This document shows positions 51,099 through 61,139 of a stretch of 64,000 nucleotides of DNA, one piece after another. Source of the stretch: PoT sp049331405 (GTDB lineage: Bacteria; Planctomycetota; Planctomycetia; Isosphaerales; Isosphaeraceae); the NCBI RefSeq assembly GCF_049331405.1, contig NZ_CP186274.1:1550001-1614000 (forward strand). The letters run 5' to 3'. Numbering within the stretch: position 1 is the stretch's first letter; every line of letters begins with the position of its first letter. Both the position numbers and the translations under genes were made by a program. The notes under the pieces were generated by a model, which did no database searches, was not told the DNA's origin, and saw nothing but the letters and a program-made list of their open reading frames with translations.

Positions 51099-52418
51099 AT
51101 GTTTCCCCCCCGTGCTCGCTTTTCAGGATTCTTCGCATGCTCGATGTTCGTCCTTCTCGTCTGCCAGTCGGCCCCGGCGCAGGTTCTGGATGACCCCGCA
51201 GTCGGACCGGTCGTGCAGCGAGAGACGCGTGACGCCGAGAAGGCCGTGGGAGAGGAGATGTCGAGGGCCCTTCCGCCGATTGAACGCGCATTGCGGAGTA
51301 TCCAGCATCGTGCCGCCGAGGATCGCATTCTGAAGCATTTGGCGAGTGTGCCGATCCATCCCATCGACTTTGTCGACCCTGTGGGAATGCCGAAAGGCTA
51401 TCGACGGGCCATAGAAGCGCCTACCGACGATCGGATCGAGATCCCGACGAAGGGCGACGCGGTATCGATCACTCGCCCTGGGCGTGTTTCTGTTCTTATT
51501 AATGTCACCAGGGAGGGCGTTGACGGGGATGTCTCTAGCGGCCTTTATAAAGGGGGCGTCACCTGGAGGACCGACAATCCGCGCGTGTTCGTTTGGATGT
51601 CCTGGTGCAGTAAGGATCCCGGCTTGCCCGATCGACTGCTGGCAATCGTCCGCGAGGAACTGGGGCGAGAGGGCCTCCGCCTCCTCCCGATGCGAAAGCT
51701 GGATTGGCCACCCGCCACGACCTCGGAACGGCTCGCTCAGCTCTTGCCGCCCGACTGCCTGCTCCCCGTCACACGGCCCCCAAAGGTAGAGGTTGTTTTG
51801 CCTCGGGATGCTGAGAAAGCCTTCGCATCCCCGTACGATGTCGTGGCCGCGAACAACCTCGCCGTGGCCAAGCAGGATTGGCGGGCATGGGCCCGTTGCC
51901 TGACGCCTGCATCGCAAGGGGCCGTCATCCGGGAGTTGCTCTTCGTCGCGGTGTCGGGCGGGAGGAAGTGCCCCGAATTGATTGGGGTTATCGAGAACCA
52001 CCTCAAGTTCAAGCTGATCGACGCAAGCGACTTTCCCGGCCAGTTCGTGCGAACCAAGGAAGCAAAGGAGTTTCTCGAGACCTTGGGGAATCCGCCCGTA
52101 GACGACGCGGAAACGGCGGCTGCCTGGATGACCGAGGTCTTCCGGAAACGGGTTGGCGACATCCCCGCATTCCTGGACGATTGCTTCCAGCAGCTCCAGG
52201 GTGCGCCTGAGGGATACGGTAGGTTGCTCGGAAGCGAGGATATCCGGATCGAGGGGGATAAGGCTTCGGGGTATTGGATCGACAGACGTCCCGTGCCGGA
52301 TGCCAAGGAAGCCGAGAAGCGTGATGTCGCTTCTTACCTCCCGCGATATTTTCCAGTGCATTTCCGACGCATTGGCGGCAGTTGGTTGATTGCTCATAAC
52401 CTCGGCCACGCGCGATAG
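51099..52418 (+). CDS. Secreted hypothetical protein
   Basis: A 439-residue protein with GGAGG ten bases before the ATG and a signal peptide (FACSMFVLLVCQSAPAQ). The first 120 residues are helical; then an alpha/beta region (ITRPGRVSVLINVTREGVDG, VWMSWCSKDPGLPDRLLAIV) and a helical part with DVVAANNLAVAKQDWRAWAR. No catalytic motif is visible. Family unknown; probably a planctomycete-specific envelope protein. Confidence 0.6.
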   Translation: MFPPRARFSGFFACSMFVLLVCQSAPAQVLDDPAVGPVVQRETRDAEKAVGEEMSRALPPIERALRSIQHRAAEDRILKHLASVPIHPIDFVDPVGMPKGYRRAIEAPTDDRIEIPTKGDAVSITRPGRVSVLINVTREGVDGDVSSGLYKGGVTWRTDNPRVFVWMSWCSKDPGLPDRLLAIVREELGREGLRLLPMRKLDWPPATTSERLAQLLPPDCLLPVTRPPKVEVVLPRDAEKAFASPYDVVAANNLAVAKQDWRAWARCLTPASQGAVIRELLFVAVSGGRKCPELIGVIENHLKFKLIDASDFPGQFVRTKEAKEFLETLGNPPVDDAETAAAWMTEVFRKRVGDIPAFLDDCFQQLQGAPEGYGRLLGSEDIRIEGDKASGYWIDRRPVPDAKEAEKRDVASYLPRYFPVHFRRIGGSWLIAHNLGHAR

Positions 52419-52675
52419 GTTGGCGTCTTCCAGAGAATCAGATTTTGATTCCAACTTGATGCTAAGTTCGTTCGCTCGTCGCCATAAGAGGCGGTGGGAT
52501 TTGTCGATGGAGAAGTCGACCGAGGTCTAGCCGGCGGGCATCCGGATAGGGGGCGCGAACGGCGGAATCCACGTCCTCCTGGATGGCACCCTGTCCAAGG
52601 GGCGCGGGCCGCGAATTCAGGGAGCGGGCGTGCATCGCAACCCCACGCCGCGCCCGGCCGGCCCCCGTCGATCCG

Positions 52676-53185
52676 TCATCCAGGGCCGGAGGTCGATGCG
52701 GCCAGTTTCTCGAGGAGTCCGGCCAGGGCGTTGCGGACGGATTCGATGGTGTAGGGGTCGTCGGGATCGGGCGGGGAGCCCTTCGCATCGAAGTAGGGCC
52801 GCTCGCCCATCAGGCGCCCCCATTCGGCGTCGGTCTCGCGAACGAGTTCTTCCAGGAGGTAGACCGAGTCGAGGATCCGCCGGCAGAAGGCGGCCAGGAC
52901 GAGCATTGGCCGATCGAAGTTGTTGAGCAGGGATTCGCTCCCCTCGACCTGGCGGAGCAAGACGACCTGCAAGGCCCCGGCGTTGTCCGCCAGGTGGCTC
53001 CTGAGCCAGGATCCGATCTCGACCTCGGCCTGTTGCATGCGAGGGACCGGCGACTCCCCCTTCAAGGCGCCGGGGCCGGCCATCCGCCCGATGGCCTCCT
53101 CCAGGCTGAACTTGCGCTCCTCGCGGACCTCCCGTTCGAGTTCGGCATCCGCCTCGGGACGTTGCGTGTCCTTTTCGTCGCTCAT
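52676..53185 (-). CDS. Hypothetical helical protein
   Basis: A 169-residue protein from the ATG at 53185 (GGAAG upstream; the longer open frame is non-natural). Acidic and helical throughout, with coiled-coil-like pieces (AELEREVREERKFSLEEAIG and ILDSVYLLEELVRETDAEW). Family unknown; soluble. The neighbouring 500 bp on the upstream side hold no other gene. Confidence 0.55.
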   Translation of the reverse strand: MSDEKDTQRPEADAELEREVREERKFSLEEAIGRMAGPGALKGESPVPRMQQAEVEIGSWLRSHLADNAGALQVVLLRQVEGSESLLNNFDRPMLVLAAFCRRILDSVYLLEELVRETDAEWGRLMGERPYFDAKGSPPDPDDPYTIESVRNALAGLLEKLAASTSGPG

Positions 53186-53735
53186 CGGCTTCCGCCTCCC
53201 AGGGCTGCCGACGCCCTCGCCGTTCAGCCTCTCGCCCGGTCGTGGCTCGACCACGTCCATCAACCTCGCGACGCCTCTGGGCAGGAGCCCCATCCGCGTT
53301 CCGTGCTCGCCCTCCATTTTCCTCGGCCGGCCCCCCGGGGTCGAGCCCTTGCATATCCCGCCGACCACGCCCCGAAGCCCCGGATCCGATCCATGATCCT
53401 CGAAGGCCGCCTGTCACCGACATCCCCGTGCGCCGATCGCTTCCCACCTGGGAATGGACAAAATCCGAAGAAAGTTGTGTCCGACCCGCCTCCTTTGCGA
53501 CATTTCAAAGTGATTCCGAGGCCTCGCCCCCGTCCTCGCGACCGGAACCCCGGCCAAATCGGGCCAGGTCGGTGAAAGCCCTCGTGTTGATGTTCAGTCG
53601 CCGAAATCGAGCGTCATCGGGCGGAAGCCGAGCCCGATCCGCGTCATCGGACATCGCGACCCCGAGACCGACCGACGCAACGAGGCCATCAACTCCAGGC
53701 TGAACACCCGGGTCACGGCCCAATTCCCCAATGAA
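53186..53735. other. Region holding an in-frame, start-less extension of the next gene
   Basis: From about 53640 the + strand reads, in frame with the gene at 53736, VIGHRDPETDRRNEAINSRL and then NTRVTAQFPNEV without a stop, a natural-looking sequence with no usable ATG. The true start may be a rare codon upstream or the 5' end may be lost. The rest of the stretch (53186-53600) contains no convincing gene. Confidence 0.4.
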
Positions 53736-54218
53736 GTGATCCTACGAGAGTTCCTGCAATTCATCAGGACCCAGACCCAGGGCGAAGACCTGCCGAACGG
53801 GATCCCGATCTATGTTGATCCCATTGGGTTACAGGAGGCCGAAAGAACGCTAGACGCCTCCATCTCCAACATCGAACTAGAAAATATACCTCTTCACGTC
53901 ATCATTCGAATCGGCCTCGAACAAATTGGCCTCAAGCCATGCATCAGGGATGGGGTCCTGGTCGTCCTCAGCAGCAACAGCACCTCCACCGACGATGCCT
54001 TGAACCCATTGACCGAGCTCAAGGAAAAAGCCAGGCGAGGCGAGCTGACCCAGGCCGAAGTGAATGAACTCACGAGCCTCCTGGAAACGCAGGCCAAGCT
54101 CCTGAAACTCGAACTGGAGATCGAACGGCTCAAATCCGCAAAGCTGGCTGCTCCATCCGCCGCGTTGCGAGATCATTCCAATCAACAGCCAGAGGATCAA
54201 GGCCAGCAAAACCGATAG
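53736..54218 (+). CDS. Protein with planctomycete STN-like domain
   Basis: The listed GTG start gives 160 residues, but the reading frame continues upstream (see 53186-53735). The first 80 residues have the pattern EFLQFIRTQTQG ... GIPIYVDPIGLQEAERTLDA ... IELENIPLHVIIRIGLEQIG ... DGVLVVLSS, a domain repeated in many planctomycete proteins and similar in form to secretin/TonB short (STN) N-terminal domains. The end is a coiled coil (LLETQAKLLKLELEIERLKS). No signal peptide is seen because the N-terminus is not defined. Confidence 0.55.
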   Translation: MILREFLQFIRTQTQGEDLPNGIPIYVDPIGLQEAERTLDASISNIELENIPLHVIIRIGLEQIGLKPCIRDGVLVVLSSNSTSTDDALNPLTELKEKARRGELTQAEVNELTSLLETQAKLLKLELEIERLKSAKLAAPSAALRDHSNQQPEDQGQQNR

Positions 54219-54414
54219 CGCGTAACTCGCCTCCCGCGTCACCATGGCAATCCTTCAAGCCCCGGATGTTGCAATGCGCCGGAACGCCAGCCACACTTTG
54301 CCCGGCGTGGCCGCCCGAAATGAGAGACAAGACGCCACCGAGGTCACGAAACCCAGCGGGAAGAGAATCGCGTCCATGAAAATAGATGTGATGATTATAT
54401 CATAAACCAAGGGC

Positions 54415-54445
54415 CACGAGCACGCCGGCAGTCGGCGTGCTCGTG
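54415..54445. terminator. Bidirectional terminator between convergent genes
   Basis: CACGAGCACGCCG (54415-54427) pairs perfectly with CGGCGTGCTCGTG (54433-54445) around a 5-base loop. It lies between the plus-strand gene ending at 54218 and the minus-strand gene ending at 54487. Confidence 0.7.
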
Positions 54446-54486
54446 AAGGCTTGCGAGGCCGATGCAAGGCCCGTCGTCGCCTGGCG

Positions 54487-57400
54487 TCACTTCGAACCCG
54501 GGGCCTTCGCGACCTCGAAGTTCACGCCCTCCTGAACCTCGCCTTTGGTGAGGGTCAGGATGCGGCTGCTGCTCGCGGGCGCGTTCCGGGCGTCGAGCCA
54601 GAAGGGGGCCACCTGGATGAACTGCTCGCAGGGGCGGATGAACTTCAGCTCATAACTGCCGTCGGCCGAGGTCCTGGCGGTCGGGACGTAATAGCGGTTC
54701 TCGGCGCCGTCGGTCGAGCTGGCCTGGACTTCGGTCTCCGCGACCGGATGGCCCGCGGAGTCGGTCACGCGGCCGCGGATTTTGGCGGGCTCGGTGAGGT
54801 GGAGTTCCACGTCGCGGATTTCCTCGCCGGGTTTGGTGCGGATGGGCGGGAGTACCCCGTTGGCCCAGGTCCGCCACTCGCCGTACTTGCCGTCGTGGGC
54901 GATGAGGTTGTAGTCGCGCTCGCCGCTCGCCGGAAGGACCACCTTGAACTGGCCCCCCTCGCCGGTCGCGACGCTAAAGCGCGTGTCGCCCGTCAGGGAG
55001 TTGCCGCTGCCCGTGAGGGCCGGGGCGACCGTGGCGCCGACGACCGGCTTGCCCGCAGGGTCGAGGACCCGGCCGCTCACCGTCACACCTCGCTCGACGA
55101 CGATCGTGACCGGCTTCATGCCGACCCTGAGGTCATAGTCGAGCTCGTCGAAATTCCGCTGCCAGCGACCGTAGGGCCCATCAAGAATCTGGAAGCGGCT
55201 CCACTCGCTGACCGCCTCCTCCGACCACCAGCGTGCGTAGCCTTCTCCATCCACCTGGAAATTGAACCGACCGGGCATCATGCCGGCGATCTCCACGACG
55301 CCGTCCTTGCCCGAGCGCCCCTCGATCCCGTTGTGCTGCCTGTGCCAGAGCCGGACCCCCGGCACGGGTTCGCCCGTGAGGCTGTCGACCAGCTTCGCGC
55401 GGAAGGCCACGCCGGGTTCGAGGCGGATGTCGAGGTGCTTCGCCTCGTCGACCTCGAGCGGCGTCTGGGGGAGCCTCGCCACGCCGACGCCGGGGACGCG
55501 CACTTGTATGTCATATGCATCGGCCTGGGCATACATCCGGTAGCGACCCTCGGCGTCGGTCGTCGCCTCGGTCCAGATTCCCGTGATCCGCCCGCCATCC
55601 ATCTCCTTCGGCCCGCGATTGGCCCGGAGCAGGGCACCGGCGACGGGCTTGCCGTCGGGGCCCGTGACTTGGCCCTCGAAGAACGTCTTGTTACTCAGGG
55701 CCACGACCCAGTTCGGCGCCCCGGTGGGCTGGGTCAGGAAGAGCTGCGGCGTGTACCCGGGCTTGCTGACGATGACCTCGACCCGGCTCCCCTTGTCGAG
55801 GCCCTTGACCTGGAAGAACCCCTTCCCGTCGGTCTTCGCCTCGTTGCCCGGATACCAGGACCAGACGTCGACCTCGGCCCCTTCGATCGGCTTGCCGTCG
55901 GCGTCCACGACGACCCCGGCGAGTTCCTCCGGCGCGATCTCGGTCGGGCCCTTGATCTCTTTCATGTTCTTATCGACGACGGCCACCTTGACCAAGACCT
56001 CGCCATCCTTGCCCGGGACGATGGCGGCATCCTGCTCGCTGCCGTCGCCGAGGCGAACTCGCAACCTCGCGAGCGTGTCGGCCGCGACGGTATTGTAGGC
56101 TCCGACCGGCAGTCGGAACTCCCCCTTGGCGTCGGTCGTGGCCTCGCCTCCCTTGAGGTACTCACAGATATTCCCCTGGCAGACGCCGATGATCTTCGCG
56201 CCGACGACCGGCGCCCCGGCCGTATCGATCACCTTGCCCCGGACCGTCACGGCGGGGACCACCTCGAGCGGCGGGACCTCGAAGCGCGAGGCCCCCTCGG
56301 GGATCTTCACGGTGCGGCTGGAGCCCTCGTCCGCAATCGTCGTGTACCCTTCCGGCGGACCCATGACGTAGAAGTAGGTCTCCCCCGGAGGCAGGAGGTA
56401 ATGGTAGCGACCCTTCGCATCCGTCATCGCGCCGGTCGTCATCGCACCGGACTTGGGTCGGAACGGCCCATAAACTCCGACTTCGGCTTGATCCATGGGC
56501 GTGGCCGTCCCCTTGGCGACGACCGTCCCCTCGACCTCGACCCCGCGGATGATCTCGAGCGTGATTTCGGAGGTCGAGCCCGGGGTCAACTTCACGTCCT
56601 TGGCCGCGCGGTAGGTCCAGGTCTTGTTCTCGCCTTTCCCGCGGACGAAGACGTTGACCGTCCCTTCGGCAAGGCCGTCGAAGGCGAACCGGCCCTCGGG
56701 GTCGACAATGGCGTCCGCCCCGGTGTTGCCCGACGTAATGGGCGCCCCCGGCGGGTGACTTGACTGATAACCAGCCTTGAGCCCGGTCAGGCCGACTTCG
56801 GGGAGCGTCGAGACGACTCGCCCGGAGATCCTCGCAGCCGGGACCGCTACGAGCTTGGTCGTTTCGCCAGGCTGCGCGGTGGAGAACCCCATGCTTTCCA
56901 ACGACATCTGGATCGACGCGGGGGAGTCCGACTTCGCCCTGATCCGCCGCAATTTCCCTCCCGCATCAGTCGCCTCCAGCTTGAGGCCGGTTTGCGGTCG
57001 GATCGCCTCGAACGTGAACGACCCGTCGGCGCCGGTCGTCGTCGTGAATAGCTCCTCGACCGGGCTCCCTGCCACGACTTCCCGAGGGACGCGCTCGAAG
57101 CTCATGCTGACCCTCGAGCCTGAGCCGTGCTTCGTCTCGGTGGCGGACGACATCGTGGTCACACGGACCTTCGCCGCGGCCAACGGCTTACCGCCTTCGT
57201 CGACGAGCCTCGCACGGAACGGTTCGGCCTTGCCCAGGCGGAGTTTCAGGTCGAGCGGGTTCGCCAATGCATCGGCAGGGACCGCGAGGACATCGGCCGC
57301 CAGGCCCTTCTTGTAGATGACGAGGCAGGTATAATCCGCATCCTCGGGCAAGGTCCAGGCGAACCGCCCCTGGGCATCAATCTTGAGGATCTGGTGGCCC

Positions 57401-58121
57401 GATCGCCCGACGTCGAAGGCTCCCGCCACGAGGATGGCGTCGGTCACCGGCTGGCCGTCGGGGCCGAGCACCACGCCCCGCCACTCCTTCGGCTTTTCTC
57501 GCTGACGCGGGGATGTAAGGGATTTCGCGGCCTCCGGCGCGGCGGGCGAATCCGACTTTGGCTCGGCCTTCGGCTCCTGTGCCGCGGCGTAGAGAGCCGG
57601 GGTCGGACCCTCCGCATTCCGAGCCTGATCCGCCGGCTCGGGCTTGATCCGGGCGTTGGGGTTCGCTTTAGCAATAGGAGTGATCTCGTTTTCTATCCCC
57701 CGAGGCGCATCCTTCGGAGCCGCGCCGACGCGCGTCACCACGTCCGCGAATTGCCTGTTAGGGAATACGTCCCCGGCTCCTTCGGCCTTATTTTTCGCGG
57801 GCGCGGGGCCCTGGCCGCCGCGGTATGAGGCGAGGCCGACGCCGGCCGTCGCGACGCCGGCCGCGAGGGCCGTCGTCGCCAGGAGCATGAAGCGTTTTAT
57901 GAGCATGTGAGTGAGGCTTCCTTCCATCAAGGCGAGGGCGCCGGCCGAGACCGTCCCGGCCAGCGCCTCGGGTCCGAGTCCGATCCGCATGGCCCCCGAG
58001 ATGGCGCCTTCGGCCAGGCCCGCAGGCAGGGCCGTTGACGACGAGGCCGCGAGCCTGGCCGACGACGCGACGAGCCATTCCAGCGGCGCGGCCGAGGCGA
58101 TGCCCCTCCGCGTTAGGCGCG
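54487..58121 (-). CDS. Repeat-rich extracytoplasmic part of the sigma-factor fusion
   Basis: Read in the frame ending at 54487, this is about 1,200 residues continuing the sigma factor after a one-base slip at about 58123. It starts RLTRRGIASAAPLEWLVASS, has a membrane-near segment and a transmembrane helix (MLIKRFMLLATTALAAGVAT), a Pro/Ala/Glu linker, then about ten carboxypeptidase-regulatory-like (beta-sandwich) units, for example GVVLGPDGQPVTDAILVAG, TVRGKVIDTAGAPVVGAKII, GVVVDADGKPIEGAEVDVWS, TVSGRVLDPAGKPVVGATVA and IRGRVTDSAGHPVAETEVQA. These would lie outside the inner membrane and may sense or bind surface ligands. Confidence 0.75.
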
Positions 58122-58726
58122 CCCTTGAGGCGTTCGCGGGCGGCCGCCAGGCGGCTCCGGATCGTCCCGACGGGGCATCCCAGCTCCTCGGCGGCCATCT
58201 CGTGGGTCCGGCCTTCGAGGTAGCAGAGGACGACCGCCTTGCGGAACCGCTCCGGGAGCCGCCCGACTTCCTCGTGGATCGCGCGGGCGACGTCGCCGTC
58301 GATCCCGGCGCCCGCGCCGACGCCCTCGTTTGCGGCCATCTCGGTGCGCCTCCGCTCGTGGAGCCTGCGTCGCGAGGCGTTCGCCCTGGCCCTCGAGGCG
58401 ACCCGCAGCGCGACGCCGTGGAGCCAGGGGCCGACCGACCGCCTCGACCGGATCGAGCCCGCCCGTCCTGCGAGCACGAGGAACGTGGCCTGGAACGCAT
58501 CCTCGGCCTCGTGCCGGTCGCCGAGCGTGGCGCGGCAGACGGAGAAGACCATCGGCCCGTGCCTCGTCACCAGCGCGGCGAAGGCGGCCTCGGCCGCCTG
58601 GTCGTGCTCGTCGTTCCGGGCCGCGAACCGTGCCACGAGTTCGTGGTCGCCGAGGCCGACGACCGTCCCCGACTCGAACAAGACGGTCAGGCTCCTGCTC
58701 GCGATCTGAGAAGGTCCGCTCGTCAC
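58122..58726 (-). CDS. ECF RNA polymerase sigma factor domain (planctomycete type)
   Basis: About 200 residues from a GTG start, with GGGGG nine bases upstream. Region 2 (AFAALVTRHGPMVFSVCRAT and 'DRHEAEDAFQATFLVLAGRA', 'RSVGPWLHGVALRVASRARA') and region 4 (LPERFRKAVVLCYLEGRTHE, MAAEELGCPVGTIRSRLAAA) are complete. The frame should continue into a C-terminal extension, but three C residues at 58122-58124 cause a one-base offset; the uncorrected frame soon becomes unnatural. Fusions of this ECF group to membrane and extracytoplasmic modules are known in planctomycetes, so the two parts are probably one gene. Confidence 0.88.
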
Positions 58727-59139
58727 GACTCGAATCCCCCGTCGTTGTCGCCGAAAATCCAGGGCTCACCCCGGCCCGTCAGGTCCGCCATCTCGCCCGG
58801 CCCGTCGCCGCCTCGAAATCCATTCGTGACCCATCACGCGTCGTCCTCGAGACCCGTGAAGACCTGCTTAGTGTCACGTCCCGTCCTCGCCAATCGTTTT
58901 TTCCTCGGCCCGCCCCGCGAATTCTTCTCGCGACGAGCCTCCCGGCCGCCTCATCCTCGGCCGCACCCGTTGCGAATCGGACACTTACGACGAATCGTCG
59001 GCCCGCCCCGCGATCGCCTCGCCGGCTCGATTCGCCGCCCTGCCTCATGGACAGGCTAACACGCGGCCGTCTCCGAATCCCGAGCCCGGGTCCGCCAACC
59101 CGTGGCATCCCCATCCACTCGTCGGTTAAAACGATCGGC
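58727..59139. other. Intergenic region
   Basis: About 410 bp between divergent genes without a believable frame. It should contain the sigma-fusion promoter and the promoter of the membrane protein that follows. Confidence 0.4.
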
Positions 59140-59820
59140 ATGAGTACCGAGCCCCCCGCCGACGATCCGCGCAGCCAAACCCACAACGACGCGGGAGCCT
59201 CACCGGCCGCGAGCCCCTCTTCATCGAGGTCGAGTCGCTCGCGCCCCTTCGGCCTCGCCGACGGCATGATCCTGGTCGCGGCGACGGCGACGGGCCTCTC
59301 CCTGAGCCGGAAGGCGGTCGACGTTGCCGGGCCGACATCGCTCTGGAGGATGATCAGGACGCTGTCTTCTGGCGGGTGTTCGTTCGAGGAGTTCGTGAAT
59401 CTCTCCGTCGAACTCGGCATTGCGCTGGTCCTTCCGACCTTGGCGTCGTGGACTTTTGGCTGCTTGCTGTTGCGTTTGCGAGCGCCTCGACCGTCTCGGC
59501 GTCGATTCACCCGGCAACCCGGGGCGATGGCGAGCCTTGCCGCGTCGACGGTGATCGGTCTCTCCCTCGCGGTCGCCCTGCTGCACTGGCTCCTGACGGA
59601 TCGAGCGATCCCCAAGACCTCGCACGTCTTTGGCCTTGCCCTCTTCGTCAGCATGCAAGTCGGCGTGGTCGTCTCCTGCTGCTGGTCGACGATGATCGTC
59701 AGCCGTGGCTATGTCCCCGAGCCCACCTGGCTCGACCGCCTCGGCCGACTCCTCGGAGCCGCCTGGATCGCCGTCGCCGTCCCTTATGGCTACGTCGCCA
59801 TCTCCCTCTGGGATCTTTAG
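59140..59820 (+). CDS. Membrane protein with four predicted helices
   Basis: A 226-residue protein from the ATG at 59140 (the frame upstream is a GC-rich shadow). A disordered Ser/Pro-rich leader (1-40) is followed by hydrophobic segments around GMILVAATATGLSL, LGIALVLPTLASWTFGCLLL, LAASTVIGLSLAVALLHWLL, LALFVSMQVGVVVSCCWSTM and LGAAWIAVAVPYGYVAISLW. Family unknown. No neighbour in the same direction. Confidence 0.6.
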   Translation: MSTEPPADDPRSQTHNDAGASPAASPSSSRSSRSRPFGLADGMILVAATATGLSLSRKAVDVAGPTSLWRMIRTLSSGGCSFEEFVNLSVELGIALVLPTLASWTFGCLLLRLRAPRPSRRRFTRQPGAMASLAASTVIGLSLAVALLHWLLTDRAIPKTSHVFGLALFVSMQVGVVVSCCWSTMIVSRGYVPEPTWLDRLGRLLGAAWIAVAVPYGYVAISLWDL

Positions 59821-59877
59821 GGTTCGGTCAACGCCTCCGCCTCATCAGGGGCTCGCGTCATCAACCCCGAGCTAATA

Positions 59878-60237
59878 TCAAGTGGCTGGACTGTCAGGCC
59901 TTCGCTGATATCGTAGGCCGTTGAATGTCATCTGCACCGACCACTCCGCGAATCCCACGCCGACGCCTATCATCGCCTCATAGTACCCGCTCTCGGCCCG
60001 ACATTCGAAGCTCAGAATCTCATCGCCGAGCCGATCGAACGACCCGGATCTCGTGACGGTGAAAGTGCGGACCTCGGAGAACGTCAGCGTCAATTCATAA
60101 TCAGGCCAGGCGGATCGGTCATTGATCTGCGTAATCCGGAGGACCACCTCGCCAGTCCCGGGCCGGAATTCCATGCTCTCGAGGATATTCTCGTGGAGCA
60201 TCGTTTCGCGGATGATGGCAAGGACTTTATCAGCCAT
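59878..60237 (-). CDS. Small hypothetical protein, immunity-like cluster
   Basis: A 119-residue acidic, soluble alpha/beta protein (ESMEFRPGTGEVVLRITQIN; YEAMIGVGVGFAEWSVQMTF). It is the last of four small genes on the same strand with short gaps. No family recognised, but size and company fit immunity-type proteins. Confidence 0.5.
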   Translation of the reverse strand: MADKVLAIIRETMLHENILESMEFRPGTGEVVLRITQINDRSAWPDYELTLTFSEVRTFTVTRSGSFDRLGDEILSFECRAESGYYEAMIGVGVGFAEWSVQMTFNGLRYQRRPDSPAT

Positions 60238-60293
60238 ATCAAGGGGAAGCCGTCATGAAATGATAAGGATGCTGTGTGAGTGGCTCAGGGCCG

Positions 60294-60944
60294 TCAAGTT
60301 GATGCATCTGGTGAATCGAGTTCGGACTGCAATCGCGGATCCATCTCGAACTCGCGAATGGCGAAGATCCCCTCGAGGCACCCGATGATATTCCTCAAGC
60401 ATTCCCGATTTTCAGGCCAGACAGAATCAGTTTCGCCGAGGAATACTTGCGTGGCGTACCATGAATCATGGCTCGGATGATCTATGTCTGGTCCGAGACT
60501 TTCTGGCGGATTTTCCCCTCGGTTCCTGCAAATCGTGTCCCATTCCCAATACATGCGATCCAACTCTCTTTGCCCGCGAATCTCGTGCGAGATCCATCGT
60601 GGCACCGTGATCATCACGGAGAGGGTGTCATCCTCCGAACACCGGATGAACAGAGTCGGGGCGTGCGTGGATAGGGGCGAGAAAGAAAAGGAGAACGCAT
60701 GGAAATACCTGAAACGCCCGCGAGCCTCGATGGACTCCATCCTGGCGGTGACAAGCTCAGCGAGCCGAGCCTCGACCTCGATCGGGTATTCGGGGGACGC
60801 TGCACTCCATTCATCGCGATATTGCCGCCAATGTCCCTCGATGACCGATCGAAGTTCGTCGAGGAGACGCCTGCAATTCTCCCGGTTGAAATGGACGATA
60901 TATTTAATTCTGAAATCTGTGTCTTCCCCCAAATTTGTCTCCAT
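60294..60944 (-). CDS. Hypothetical protein, immunity-like cluster
   Basis: A 216-residue soluble protein from the ATG at 60944 (a GTG at 60950 is an alternative). Helical at the start (NCRRLLDELRSVIEGHWRQY) with a beta-rich centre (YFHAFSFSFSPLSTHAPTLF, LSVMITVPRWISHEI). Family unknown. It begins about 20 bp after the small gene at 60966-61103 and precedes 59878-60237. Confidence 0.55.
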   Translation of the reverse strand: METNLGEDTDFRIKYIVHFNRENCRRLLDELRSVIEGHWRQYRDEWSAASPEYPIEVEARLAELVTARMESIEARGRFRYFHAFSFSFSPLSTHAPTLFIRCSEDDTLSVMITVPRWISHEIRGQRELDRMYWEWDTICRNRGENPPESLGPDIDHPSHDSWYATQVFLGETDSVWPENRECLRNIIGCLEGIFAIREFEMDPRLQSELDSPDAST

Positions 60945-60965
60945 TTTCACGACATCGACGTCGCC

Positions 60966-61103
60966 TCATTTCCAGCCGGAGACCAACTCGAGGAGCCTGG
61001 CCGCATCCTCGACGCCGTAACGCCTCAACTCGAGCGAGGCAATGATCGGAGGGGTGACGATCGCAATATGTCGTCCGATCTCAATGGCCCGATGGCTTCG
61101 CAT
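60966..61103 (-). CDS. 45-residue ORF in the same cluster
   Basis: Starts MRSHRAIEIGRHIAIVTPPI and ends LLELVSGWK; it fits in the gap between two co-oriented genes and has a natural alpha/beta composition. The frame stays open some way upstream without a better start. Too short for firm support. Confidence 0.4.
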   Translation of the reverse strand: MRSHRAIEIGRHIAIVTPPIIASLELRRYGVEDAARLLELVSGWK

Positions 61104-61139
61104 CAGGTCACCATCGCCGGCCGAGGCGGATGAATCGCC

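Noticed and set aside
54487..56763. Very long plus-strand open frames over the sigma-fusion region and similar long antisense frames over other genes.
   Set aside because: They are Arg/Ala/Gly/Asp-rich shadows caused by high GC at codon third positions, with no ribosome sites.
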